DNA of 64,000 nucleotides, from positions 1 through 64,000 of the forward strand of contig CAKSTB010000001.1 of assembly GCA_934490165.1 (NCBI GenBank), written 5' to 3'. This DNA comes from an uncultured Ruminiclostridium sp. Lineage in GTDB: Bacteria > Bacillota > Clostridia > Oscillospirales > Ruminococcaceae. Positions 25,618 through 34,464 of this stretch are shown here, piece by piece (position 1 is the stretch's first letter; each line of letters opens with the position of its first letter). Below the pieces are notes generated by a model. The model ran no database searches and was not told where the DNA came from. It saw only the letters and a list, made by a program, of their open reading frames with translations. The translations under genes were made by a program, and so were the position numbers.

Positions 25618-26775
25618 ATGTATCTTCTTTTGCTTGCGGTAATATATATCGCGTTTATAAGCTTAGGGCTTCCCGATTCGCTTCTCGGCTCGGCATGGCC
25701 TACTATAAGGGCGGCGTTTGATGTGCCGCTGTCGTATATGGGCTTAGTGTCGATGATAATCTCCGGCGGCACGATAATATCGGGGCTTATGTCGGAGCGC
25801 CTTACAAAAAGGCTCGGAACTAAGGTCGTGACTACAGTCAGCGTACTGCTTACGGCTGTTGCACTGTTCGGCTTTTCCACGGTGAGCGAATTCTATCAGC
25901 TGTGTCTGTGGGGTATTCCTTACGGACTTGGCGCGGGGGCTATCGATGCGGCACTCAATAACTATGTGGCACTGCATTACAGCTCGCGGCATATGAGCTG
26001 GCTTCACTGCTTCTGGGGTGTCGGAACGATAGTAAGCCCGTACATAATGAGTATGGCGCTGAACTACGCCACATGGTCGGACGGCTACAGGTGGGTATCG
26101 TTCATACAGTTCGGCATAGTGCTGATACTCGTAATTTCTTTTCCGCTGTGGAAGATAAACGATAAGAAAACCGAGGTGAGCGGGGAAGAGAGCACGCCGC
26201 TCCTCGGAATAAGAGGTGCGCTTAAGGTAAAGGGTGTGCCTTTTCTGCTGACAGGATTTTTCGCCTACTGCGCCGCAGAAGCTACCGCTATGCTGTGGGC
26301 AAGCAGTTATCTTGAAAGCGTTGCCAATCTTCCTAAAGACGAGGCGGCGGCGCTTGGCTCGCTGTTCTTTATCGGAATTACCGCGGGAAGGTTTTTGTCA
26401 GGCTTTATTTCGGACAAGCTCGGCGACAATCGTATGATAAGGCTTGGCACGGGCATTGCGATATCCGGCGTTGTGCTGATAGCGATCCCGACCTTTGTCA
26501 CGGCGGTGGTGGGCTTTGTGGTGATCGGGCTTGGCTGTGCGCCTGTATATCCGTGTATTATCCACTCTACGCCCTATAACTTCGGGGCGGAGAACTCGCA
26601 GGGTATCATCGGGATACAGATGGCAAGCGCCTATGTCGGCTCAACATTTATGCCGCCGTTGTTCGGCGTTATCGCGAACGGTATCAGCTTAAGGCTTATG
26701 CCGGTGTTCCTTGCTTTTTTCTTTGTGCTGTTACTTGTGATGATAGGACAGACGGAGAAAAGATGCAGGAAATAA
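25618..26775 (+). CDS. Major facilitator superfamily permease
   Basis: 385 aa with about 12 hydrophobic segments. The MFS loop motif appears as GLMSERLTKRLGTK between helices 2 and 3, and again as SGFISDKLGDNRM in the second half. The substrate cannot be read; position after GH26 suggests a sugar or oligosaccharide. GAGGGAT precedes the ATG. No terminator immediately follows other than the hairpin at 26788-26805. Confidence 0.85.
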   Translation: MYLLLLAVIYIAFISLGLPDSLLGSAWPTIRAAFDVPLSYMGLVSMIISGGTIISGLMSERLTKRLGTKVVTTVSVLLTAVALFGFSTVSEFYQLCLWGIPYGLGAGAIDAALNNYVALHYSSRHMSWLHCFWGVGTIVSPYIMSMALNYATWSDGYRWVSFIQFGIVLILVISFPLWKINDKKTEVSGEESTPLLGIRGALKVKGVPFLLTGFFAYCAAEATAMLWASSYLESVANLPKDEAAALGSLFFIGITAGRFLSGFISDKLGDNRMIRLGTGIAISGVVLIAIPTFVTAVVGFVVIGLGCAPVYPCIIHSTPYNFGAENSQGIIGIQMASAYVGSTFMPPLFGVIANGISLRLMPVFLAFFFVLLLVMIGQTEKRCRK

Positions 26776-26787
26776 TTGTATACAAAG

Positions 26788-26990
26788 CCGTGGTTTGTAC
26801 CACGGTTCAATCTGTTGATAAATCTATATATATGGGGTTTGGGGCGTAGCCCCAAGCGGGGTGAGGGCGGCAGCCCCACACTCAGCCCCTTCCCGTGGGG
26901 AAGGGGTTAGGGATTGAGAACTTACGCTATTTTATAAAAACAGACTTTTTCTACAAGCTGAGCCGTGGAGAAATCCACGGTTATTTTTTT
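26788..26990. repeat. Intergenic element between two matching hairpins (locus 1)
   Basis: Hairpin A is CCGTGG (26788-26793) / CCACGG (26800-26805) without T-run. Hairpin B is CCGTGGA gaaa TCCACGG (26963-26980) followed by TTATTTTTTT and serves as a terminator. Between them is a GC-rich element from AATCTGT (26809-26815) to ACAGACT (26940-26946) with hairpins GGGGCgtaGCCCC (26841-26853) and CCCCTTCCC/GGGAAGGGG (26886-26906). The hairpin stems match within the locus; the loops differ. Confidence 0.75.
26963..26990 (+). terminator. Terminator of the GH26/MFS operon
   Basis: CCGTGGA gaaa TCCACGG with a T-run. This is hairpin B of the locus 1 element. Confidence 0.85.
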
Positions 26991-27033
26991 GCATAAGCAC
27001 ATATTGACATATCTCTTTTTTTCACCCCGCTAC

Positions 27034-27062
27034 TTGAAAAACCGACAAAAAAATGCTATAAT
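27034..27062 (+). promoter_or_regulatory. Promoter of aspS
   Basis: TTGAAA (27034-27039), 17-bp spacer, TATAAT (27057-27062). Confidence 0.75.
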
Positions 27063-27069
27063 TATAAAG

Positions 27070-27140
27070 GTTTGTCGGCGGTCTTTTCAGTCTGCCGATT
27101 GGAAATAAACGGGTAGAACCGTAGGAAAGGTATAGATTTT
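27070..27140 (+). promoter_or_regulatory. Short structured leader of aspS
   Basis: TCGGC (27075-27079) pairs with GCCGA (27094-27098), then AAACGGGTAG (27107-27116) within ACGG gtagaa CCGT, then AGGAAAGG and the ATG. The same ten bases AAACGGGTAG occur in the rplS leader. It is too short for a T-box despite the GGGT..ACC resemblance. Confidence 0.4.
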
Positions 27141-28922
27141 ATGTTAGACACAATGAAAGGTCTTAAGCGCACCCATTATTGCGGTGAGGTCGAGGGGATA
27201 GGCAATACGGTTACAGTTGCCGGATTTGTACAGAGAGTGAGAGATAAGGGCAGCCTTATGTTCGTTGACCTGCGCGACCGCACAGGCATTGTACAGTTGG
27301 TATTTGACGATACAACAGAGCCTGCCGTTTTTGAAAAGGCAAAGCAGATAAAGAGCGAATATGTGCTTATGGCGCAGGGACTTCTGCGTGAAAGAGAGAG
27401 CAAGAATAACGATATAAAGACAGGTAACGTTGAGATACTCGTTACAGATCTTCGTATACTTTCGATGGCGCAGACAACACCGTTTGAGATAGTGAACGAC
27501 ACTAAGACAAACGAGGAGCTTCGCCTTAAGTACCGCTATCTTGACCTGCGCAGAAAAAAGCTCCAGGATAACCTTATAATGCGCCACAAGATAGCAAAGA
27601 CGGCGCGTGAGTATTTCTATGACAACGGCTTCCTTGAAATAGAAACACCTATGATGATGAAATCGACTCCCGAGGGCGCAAGAGATTACCTTGTACCGTC
27701 AAGAGTTCACGAGGGTAAGTTCTATGCACTTCCCCAGTCACCTCAGATATACAAGCAGCTGCTTATGATCTCGGGCTTTGACCGTTATATACAGCTTGCA
27801 AGATGCTTCAGAGATGAGGATCTGCGTGCGGACAGACAGCCAGAATTCACACAGATCGACCTTGAAATGTCGTTTATGGACGTTGATGAGATACTGGAGC
27901 TGACAGAGGGCTTTATCAGAAAGCTGATGAAGGACGTTCTTGACGTTGACATCACAACACCGCTCCCCAGGCTGACATATAACGATGCTATGTCACGCTA
28001 CGGCTCGGACAAGCCCGATACACGTTTCGGTATGGAGATACAGGATCTTTCCGATATCGTCAAGGATACAGAGTTCTCGGTATTCTCCTCGGCAATTGCC
28101 GCAGGCGGCAGTGTAAGAGCCATTGTAGCTAAGAACGCCGCAGGCATTCTCACAAGAAAAGAGATCGACAAGCTGACCGAATTCTCAAAGGGTATCGGCG
28201 CTAAGGGTCTTGCATATATCCGTTGGAATGATGACGCGCCTAACTGCTCATTTGCAAAATTCCTCAAAGAGGGCGAGCTTGACGCTATCCTTTCGCACCT
28301 CGGCTGTGAAAAGGGAGATGTAGTGCTGATTGTTGCCGATAAGAATAAGGTGACGCTCCCTGTACTCGGTGCTCTGCGTCTTAAGGTCGGCAAGCAGATA
28401 GGCATTGTACCCGACAGCGGCTACAACTTCTTATGGATAACCGAGTTCCCGTTCTTCGAGTGGGACGATGAAACCGAGAGCTGGCTTGCTATGCACCACC
28501 CGTTCACAATGCCTATGGAAGAATGCCTTGAATACCTTGATACAGACAAGGGCAAGGTAAGAGCAAAGGCTTATGATCTCGTACTCAACGGCATCGAGCT
28601 TTGCAGTGGTTCTATCCGTATTACAGACCCCGAGCTTCAGGAGAGAATGTTCAGACTGCTCGGTCTTACCGATAAGGAAATTGAAGAGAAATTCGGCTTC
28701 CTTGTTGACGCATACAAGTATGCCGCTCCTCCGCACGGCGGTCTTGGCATAGGTCTTGACAGACTTTCAATGCTTCTTTGCGGCGCAGACAGCCTGAGAG
28801 ATGTTGTTGCATTCCCCAAGGTAAAGGACGCAAGCGAGCTTATGTCGCAGTGCCCCTCAACGGTAGACGACAAGCAGCTTGAAGAGCTCCATATAAGGAC
28901 GGTCGTTTCGGAAAAAGAGTAA
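27141..28922 (+). CDS. aspS: Aspartyl-tRNA synthetase
   Basis: 593 aa, the bacterial class II form. An OB-fold anticodon domain (1-105), catalytic core with motif 2 (FRDEDLRADRQPEFTQID) and motif 3 (GGLGIGLDRLSMLL), and the bacterial GAD insertion (about 285-425) are present. No asparaginyl-tRNA synthetase or gatCAB is in the window, so whether it also charges tRNA-Asn is open. Confidence 0.97.
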   Translation: MLDTMKGLKRTHYCGEVEGIGNTVTVAGFVQRVRDKGSLMFVDLRDRTGIVQLVFDDTTEPAVFEKAKQIKSEYVLMAQGLLRERESKNNDIKTGNVEILVTDLRILSMAQTTPFEIVNDTKTNEELRLKYRYLDLRRKKLQDNLIMRHKIAKTAREYFYDNGFLEIETPMMMKSTPEGARDYLVPSRVHEGKFYALPQSPQIYKQLLMISGFDRYIQLARCFRDEDLRADRQPEFTQIDLEMSFMDVDEILELTEGFIRKLMKDVLDVDITTPLPRLTYNDAMSRYGSDKPDTRFGMEIQDLSDIVKDTEFSVFSSAIAAGGSVRAIVAKNAAGILTRKEIDKLTEFSKGIGAKGLAYIRWNDDAPNCSFAKFLKEGELDAILSHLGCEKGDVVLIVADKNKVTLPVLGALRLKVGKQIGIVPDSGYNFLWITEFPFFEWDDETESWLAMHHPFTMPMEECLEYLDTDKGKVRAKAYDLVLNGIELCSGSIRITDPELQERMFRLLGLTDKEIEEKFGFLVDAYKYAAPPHGGLGIGLDRLSMLLCGADSLRDVVAFPKVKDASELMSQCPSTVDDKQLEELHIRTVVSEKE

Positions 28923-28963
28923 GAACTGAGGCTATGACGGAGAAAGTATAAGAGGAAGTGTAA

Positions 28964-30961
28964 ATGAAAAAAGCATCTACAGCCAAAAAGAGAAACAACG
29001 GTATTCAAAGAAGCTTAAGACACTGTGTAGAGCTTGTATTCTGCATAACCGCCGTAATGATACTGCTCCTGACGTATTTTACGTCGATAACGAATACGAT
29101 AAACAGTAAGCACAGCATATTCGTTGCGCAGACATCCAAGAGTGCCTCTGACATAACGGCATGGTTCGATAAGCAGTGCTTTATGATGGATAATTTAGCA
29201 GAGGCTGTTGACAGCGGTAAATTCGATGCCGATAATTTCGACAAGGCTAAAGATTTCCTTGTCGATATGCAGTCGGTTTCAGACGAGGTATATGTATTCT
29301 ACATCGGAAAGTCGGATAAATCATCTGTATTCTCTGACGGTTGGGATGCTGCCGCAGAAAATTACGACCCTACCAACCGTGACTGGTACACAAAGGCGGT
29401 TGAAGCTAAAAAGACGGTTGTTTCCGATCCGTATATCGATGTTAAGACAAAAGAGCTTGTAATAACGGTTTCAAAGCCGATATTCCACGATAACGGCGAT
29501 ATTTCGGTAGTTGCCGCCGATATCTTTGTAACGTCTGTCATTGATATAGCAAAGTCAAATGTCAACAGCGGATATTATCCGATACTTATCGATGCCGCAG
29601 GAGATATAGTTGTACATAGGAATGATGCATATCTGCCTTATGTAGATAATGATGAAAGCGAACATTATACAAAGGCTTCCGATACGAGTTTTGCGGCGAT
29701 CGCCGGAAATGAGAACGGAAAGACATATACAGGCACAGATGAAAACGGTCAGCTTTCGATCTATGCAAAGGATGGTGTCGGCGACTATGGATGGACAATA
29801 ATTTACGCACAGGACACATATACTTTCTATTTTAGCGAGATGTGGCTGGTTATAATATTCTTCTTGGTACTTGCCGTATTTACAGCAATAAGCACTATCG
29901 CACTTAACATTCAAATAAGCCGCAAGCTCAAACCGCTCGGTGAAATCAATAAAGCGGCTGACTCGATGAAAAACGGTCAGCTGTCGTATGAGAGCAAATA
30001 CCGCAAAAATGATGAGATCGGTTCTGCCTGCCTTGCCATCGAAGAAGCTAACGGTATGCTTAAGAACTATGTTTCGGATATAGATATGAAGCTCGGACAG
30101 ATGGCGGAAGGCCGTTTCAACAATGAGATAACATTGCAATATAACGGGGATTTTGCCGATATAAAAGCTTCAATGATAAAGATACAGAACTCGCTTAAGG
30201 ATACGCTTACACAGATCGAAAACGCGGCAAGTCAGGTATCCGAAGGCTCGGCACAGCTTGCGGCAGGCGCTCAGGAGCTTTCTGACGGTGCGGCTATGCA
30301 GGCGAACGCTATCGATACGCTTTCGTCGAACTGTGAGCTTGTATCCGGAAACGTAAAGACCACAGCCGACAATGCAAATCGCGCAAATGTGATAGTGACT
30401 GAGATGGGTGAAAAGGTAAATCTCTGTAATGACAGTATGAACAAGCTGTCGGCGGCTATGCAGGATATCGGCGAGAAGTCGGGAGAGATAAAGAAGATCA
30501 TTCAGACGGTCGAGGATATCGCATTCCAGACAAATATACTTGCACTCAATGCGGCTGTTGAGGCGGCAAGAGCGGGTGAAGCCGGCAAGGGCTTTGCGGT
30601 CGTTGCCGATGAAGTAAGAAACCTTGCAGGAAAGACAGCAGACGCGGCGGCTCTGACTTCTCAGCTTATAGAGCATACTGTTGAAGCCGTTGCTAACGGT
30701 GCTGAGCTTACGACTGACACTGCAAGCTCTATGATAACGCTTGTAGACAGCGCAAACGAGGCTGTAAGCATTGTAAGCAGTATCACATCTGATGCTAACG
30801 AGGAAAGCGAAGAGCTTGCAAGAATTACGGACGGCGTTGAGCAGATAGCGAATGTTATCCAGCGCAACACGGCTACAGCGGAAGAAAGCGCCGCATCAAG
30901 CGAGGAGCTGAGCGGACAGGCTACTATACTGAAGTCGCTGACCGACAGGTTCGAGCTTTGA
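28964..30961 (+). CDS. Methyl-accepting chemotaxis protein with dCache sensor
   Basis: 665 aa. One membrane helix near residues 23-43, an extracellular double-Cache-like domain (about 44-290; VSDPYIDVKTKELVITVSKP is typical), a second helix (about 293-318), HAMP, then the cytoplasmic coiled coil whose tip reads AFQTNILALNAAVEAARAGE. Signals ligand binding to CheA/CheW. No che or flagellar genes are nearby, so partners must lie elsewhere. The Cache fold often binds amino acids or small acids; the ligand here is unknown. Confidence 0.93.
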   Translation: MKKASTAKKRNNGIQRSLRHCVELVFCITAVMILLLTYFTSITNTINSKHSIFVAQTSKSASDITAWFDKQCFMMDNLAEAVDSGKFDADNFDKAKDFLVDMQSVSDEVYVFYIGKSDKSSVFSDGWDAAAENYDPTNRDWYTKAVEAKKTVVSDPYIDVKTKELVITVSKPIFHDNGDISVVAADIFVTSVIDIAKSNVNSGYYPILIDAAGDIVVHRNDAYLPYVDNDESEHYTKASDTSFAAIAGNENGKTYTGTDENGQLSIYAKDGVGDYGWTIIYAQDTYTFYFSEMWLVIIFFLVLAVFTAISTIALNIQISRKLKPLGEINKAADSMKNGQLSYESKYRKNDEIGSACLAIEEANGMLKNYVSDIDMKLGQMAEGRFNNEITLQYNGDFADIKASMIKIQNSLKDTLTQIENAASQVSEGSAQLAAGAQELSDGAAMQANAIDTLSSNCELVSGNVKTTADNANRANVIVTEMGEKVNLCNDSMNKLSAAMQDIGEKSGEIKKIIQTVEDIAFQTNILALNAAVEAARAGEAGKGFAVVADEVRNLAGKTADAAALTSQLIEHTVEAVANGAELTTDTASSMITLVDSANEAVSIVSSITSDANEESEELARITDGVEQIANVIQRNTATAEESAASSEELSGQATILKSLTDRFEL

Positions 30962-30979
30962 TAGATGATTAACTTACAG

Positions 30980-31277
30980 GGAACGCATGAGAGATCATGC
31001 GTTCCAGTCTGTCGAAAAACCTCTATCGTTATCAAAAATAGGGTGTCGAGTATTGCTTGCTCTATTGGTTTTGCGTCGTGCAAAACTTTTGGCAAGCAAT
31101 CAAAGCATCCTTGCTTTGGGGCGAAGCCCCCGGCAGGGACTAGGGGCGGCAGCCCCAGTAATATAGCCCCTTCCCGAGGGGAAGGGGTTTGGGGTTAGGG
31201 ATAGAGAATTTGCTCTATTTTAAAAAACAGACTCTTTTTACATTTTGAACGCATGAGAAATCTTGCGTTCTTTTTTT
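30980..31277. repeat. Intergenic element between two matching hairpins (locus 2)
   Basis: Hairpin A, GGAACGCATGA gaga TCATGCGTTCC (30980-31005), is a perfect 11-bp stem without T-run. Hairpin B, GAACGCATGA gaaa TCTTGCGTTC (31247-31270), has one changed base and TTTTTTT. Between them AGTCTGT (31006-31012) and ACAGACT (31227-31233) bound a 228-bp element with hairpins GGGGCgaaGCCCC (31118-31130), GGGGCggcaGCCCC (31143-31156) and CCCCTTCCC/GGGAAGGGG (31167-31187). No gene. Confidence 0.8.
31247..31277 (+). terminator. Terminator of the chemoreceptor gene
   Basis: Hairpin B of the locus 2 element, with seven T residues. The copy nearer the gene (30980-31005) lacks them. Confidence 0.85.
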
Positions 31278-31334
31278 ATACCCTCGCGCATAGACTTTAC
31301 TAAACAAAAAGACAAGCCGAAAGGATATGAAAAA

Positions 31335-32237
31335 ATGATAGAAAGTAAAACAAACGAATTTGACACTGCGATACGCCCGATAGCAAGGATCTTCCCGGCA
31401 CTGTGTTCTGTGCCGCAGTCGCTCAGATCTACCGCCGAGGAGATACGGATAAAGTGCGGTGCGCCGCTTATAATCCGTGCGGGTGACCGAAACCACATTA
31501 TGCAAGTCACCGCCGACAGCGCGCTTATAAGCGAGTGTATGAGCGCTATTTGTCAGAATTCGGTGCATACATATGAAAAGGATATAGCAAACGGATTTAT
31601 AACGCTGTACGGCGGTCACAGGGCGGGTATTTGCGGAAGTGCGGTGTACAGCGGTGACAAGCTTCACGCGGTGAAGAATATAAGCTCGGTCAATATCCGT
31701 ATTGCAAGACAGCACTATGGGGCGGCAAGGGACTTGCTCCCGCTTTTTGATGATGAAAACAAAAGCCGCGGACTGCTGATAGTCGGCAGACCGCTCAGCG
31801 GTAAGACCACCGTACTGCGCGATCTGTGCAGGAGCATAGGCGGGCGGTTCAGAATATCGCTTATTGATGAACGGCAGGAGATAGCGGCGGTATATGACGG
31901 AAAGCCGTGCCTTGATGTAGGGCTTATGACGGACGTGTTCAGCGGATACGGAAAGTCCGACGGCATAATAAGGGCGGTCAGATGTATGTCGCCTGATTAC
32001 ATTGTGACCGATGAGCTGGGGGCAGACGCTGACAGTATAAGACAGCTTATAAACTCGGGTGTCGGGCTTATTATGACGGCTCACGCGGACAGTATCGAAG
32101 CCGCTCTCGCAAATGCGGGTATCAAAGCCATTGTTGACAGCGGGGCGATACAGCATATTGCACTGCTTAAAAACCACAGGATAACCGCCGTGAAGCAGAT
32201 AATTACGCCCGAAGTTATGGCGGAGTGCACCGTATGA
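31335..32237 (+). CDS. spoIIIAA: Stage III sporulation protein AA, secretion-type ATPase
   Basis: 300 aa. P-loop VGRPLSGKTTVLRDL, Walker B region and the DERQEIAAVYDGKPCLDVG motif match SpoIIIAA, an ATPase related to type II/IV secretion motors that powers the mother cell-forespore channel. Start at 31335 with AAGGA upstream; the longer frame from 31263 has no ribosome site. First gene of the eight-gene operon; ATGA overlap with spoIIIAB. Confidence 0.95.
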   Translation: MIESKTNEFDTAIRPIARIFPALCSVPQSLRSTAEEIRIKCGAPLIIRAGDRNHIMQVTADSALISECMSAICQNSVHTYEKDIANGFITLYGGHRAGICGSAVYSGDKLHAVKNISSVNIRIARQHYGAARDLLPLFDDENKSRGLLIVGRPLSGKTTVLRDLCRSIGGRFRISLIDERQEIAAVYDGKPCLDVGLMTDVFSGYGKSDGIIRAVRCMSPDYIVTDELGADADSIRQLINSGVGLIMTAHADSIEAALANAGIKAIVDSGAIQHIALLKNHRITAVKQIITPEVMAECTV

Positions 32238-32728
32238 TAAGCATTGTCATATTTTTGCTTACAACACTGAGCGGTGCGGCTGTGGGAGCGTATTTTTCGG
32301 ACAGACTTTCACAGCGCTGTGAGTTGATATCGGCGTACATCTCGCTGTTTCAGAGTATGACGGCTTATGTCACCTACAACGGCTACAAGCTTGACGAAAT
32401 GCTGAAAGCGTGCCGGGGAACGTCACGCTGTTATATTTCGGACAAACTGATAGCTGTCAGTGAAAGCGGCGGCAATATAAGTGACGAATGGGACGCGTGC
32501 GTGTATAACAGCGGTTATCTCAAGGCGGAGGACAGGCAGATATTGTCGGAGCTCGGCAGGAGCATAGGCAAAAGCAATACAGAGGGTGAAACTGCCGCTC
32601 TCGCTCTTGCGCGGACAAGGCTCGATAATGCGCTCCAAAGCGCGAACGAAGAGAAAAAGCGCAAGGGCAGGCTTTACCGCACGCTAGGGATAATGCTCGG
32701 TGCGGCGGTCGGAATAATGCTGATATAG
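32234..32728 (+). CDS. spoIIIAB: Stage III sporulation protein AB
   Basis: 164 aa with hydrophobic N-terminal (about 3-22) and C-terminal (about 147-164) helices and an alpha-helical middle, the fold of type II secretion F-like proteins. Start ATG at 32234 overlaps the spoIIIAA stop; a GTG at 32225 is in frame but needlessly upstream. Inner component of the SpoIIIA channel. Confidence 0.92.
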   Translation: MISIVIFLLTTLSGAAVGAYFSDRLSQRCELISAYISLFQSMTAYVTYNGYKLDEMLKACRGTSRCYISDKLIAVSESGGNISDEWDACVYNSGYLKAEDRQILSELGRSIGKSNTEGETAALALARTRLDNALQSANEEKKRKGRLYRTLGIMLGAAVGIMLI

Positions 32729-32744
32729 AAAGCGGCGGTGTGAT

Positions 32745-32939
32745 ATGAATGTAGACTTTATTTTCAAGATAGCGGCGATAGGTATCGTCGTAGCCGTGCT
32801 CAATCAGCTTTTACAGCGCTCGGGAAGAGAAGAGCAGGCTATGATGACTACTATCGCGGGGCTTATTGTCGTGCTTATGATGATAGTGACCGAGATCAGC
32901 AACCTGTTTGACACGATAAAAAACATTTTCAATCTTTAG
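32745..32939 (+). CDS. spoIIIAC: Stage III sporulation protein AC
   Basis: 64 aa, two membrane helices, with the family motif QLLQRSGREEQAMMTTIAG. Normal length for SpoIIIAC. Position between AB and AD confirms it. Confidence 0.95.
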   Translation: MNVDFIFKIAAIGIVVAVLNQLLQRSGREEQAMMTTIAGLIVVLMMIVTEISNLFDTIKNIFNL

Positions 32940-32958
32940 ACTTCAAAGGGACGGGAAT

Positions 32959-33345
32959 ATGAACATTATCGCATTTGTCGGTGCGGGAATTATCGGCGCG
33001 GTGCTGTCGGTGGTGCTCAGGCAGTACAAGCCCGAGTTCAGCGTGTACATTACGCTTATTACGGGAATGCTTATGCTCGGTGCGGCGGTAACGGCGGTGA
33101 AGCCTGTTATAGAAACGGTAACGGGCTATTTGCAGATAGCAGACCCCGATACATCGTATGCGGACGTGCTCGTGAAATCGCTTGCGGTCTGCTACATTAC
33201 GCAGATGGCATCGGACAGCTGTGCGGACGCGGGGGAAAAGTCGATAGCCGCGAAGATAGAGCTTGCGGGGAAGTTCGCTATAGTGCTGCTCGCGCTTCCT
33301 GTGTTTGACCGCCTTATGGAAGTAATAAAACAACTGCTGCAGTGA
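32959..33345 (+). CDS. spoIIIAD: Stage III sporulation protein AD
   Basis: 128 aa with several membrane helices (for example IIGAVLSVVLRQYKPEFSVY, then TLITGMLMLG). The end half carries CADAGEKSIAAKIELAGKFA, typical of SpoIIIAD. Preceded by AAAGGGACGGG. Confidence 0.95.
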   Translation: MNIIAFVGAGIIGAVLSVVLRQYKPEFSVYITLITGMLMLGAAVTAVKPVIETVTGYLQIADPDTSYADVLVKSLAVCYITQMASDSCADAGEKSIAAKIELAGKFAIVLLALPVFDRLMEVIKQLLQ

Positions 33346-33351
33346 GGAGAT

Positions 33352-34464
33352 ATGAAAAAAGCTATTATAAAAATCATTTCGGTATTTTTAACGGCGCTTG
33401 TGATGCTTGCCGTGCCGTTTTGCGCAGGTGCGCAGGACAGCACGATACTTGACGGCTACAGTGCCGACATACCGCAGGAGCTTGACCGACAGCTGTCGGC
33501 GGCGGGGATAACGCCGCAGAGCATAGACAGTAACACCTTGTCGCTCGACAGCGTGATAAGCAACGTCACGGGTATGCTGTGGGACAGTGTTCAAAGCCCG
33601 CTGAAGCTGCTTGTGTCACTGCTCGGAGTTACACTTTTATGCAGTGTAGCCAATGTATTTGCCGATAATTCCGGCAATCTTAAGACCGTATTTTCGGCAG
33701 TATCGGTGCTTGCTTGCAGTACGCTCACCGTTACAGCCGCGAGTGACTCATTGGCGGCGGCATCAAAGACGCTGGAGTCGGGGAGCGTGTTCCTTGCAAG
33801 CTTTATCCCCGCGTTTGCGGGAATACTCGCAACGAGCGGTCACGTTACATCTGCCGCTATGTTCAACACCGTGGTTATGGGCGGCGCACAGGGCTTTACA
33901 CAGCTTGCGTCAAAGATACTTATGCCGGTATCGATGAGCATACTCGGCGTATCGCTTGCGGGGAGCGTGTGCAGTGAGCTTAAGCTGTCGGCGCTTGCCG
34001 AAGCGGTAAAGAAAACCGTGATATGGATACTCGGGCTTATTATGACGGTATTCGTGGCACTGCTTGCAATGCAGAGCTTTATCACCGTGCCGTCCGATAA
34101 TGTAGGGCTTAAAGCCGCGAGGTTCACGGTGTCGAACGGCGTTCCGTTTATAGGCGGGGCGGTGTCCGATTCGCTGTCGGTTATGTACGGCGGCATAGGG
34201 CTTATCCGTAACAACTTCGGCGTGTTCGGGATAATAGTCGGCGGGGCGCTGATACTTCCGTCAATATTGTCGGTGCTGTGCTATAAGCTTGCGTTTTCTG
34301 CGGCAGCGGCGTTCAGCGACCTGTTCGGCATATCACAGCTCACGGGACTGCTCAAATGCGCCGAGGGTGTAAGCTCTATAATTATGGCGATGCTCGTATC
34401 GTTCCTGCTGATGGCTGTAATATCGATATCACTTATGATATTTATGGCGGGAGGCGCGGTATGA
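33352..34464 (+). CDS. spoIIIAE: Stage III sporulation protein AE
   Basis: 370 aa. N-terminal signal-like helix ending near CAGAQDS, then a polytopic region of about seven helices with the conserved FIPAFAGILATSGHVTSAAM segment. Slightly shorter than the Bacillus protein. The stop overlaps the spoIIIAF start (ATGA). Confidence 0.94.
   Translation: MKKAIIKIISVFLTALVMLAVPFCAGAQDSTILDGYSADIPQELDRQLSAAGITPQSIDSNTLSLDSVISNVTGMLWDSVQSPLKLLVSLLGVTLLCSVANVFADNSGNLKTVFSAVSVLACSTLTVTAASDSLAAASKTLESGSVFLASFIPAFAGILATSGHVTSAAMFNTVVMGGAQGFTQLASKILMPVSMSILGVSLAGSVCSELKLSALAEAVKKTVIWILGLIMTVFVALLAMQSFITVPSDNVGLKAARFTVSNGVPFIGGAVSDSLSVMYGGIGLIRNNFGVFGIIVGGALILPSILSVLCYKLAFSAAAAFSDLFGISQLTGLLKCAEGVSSIIMAMLVSFLLMAVISISLMIFMAGGAV

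Noticed and set aside
27063..27140. T-box leader for aspS, suggested by GGGTAGAACCG
   Set aside because: The leader is only about 75 nt, without room for a specifier loop or terminator/antiterminator pair.
31278..31300. Sigma-E promoter for spoIIIAA (ATA ... CATAGACT)
   Set aside because: The two boxes are too close together for sigma-E spacing; no better match was found, so the sporulation promoter is left unassigned.
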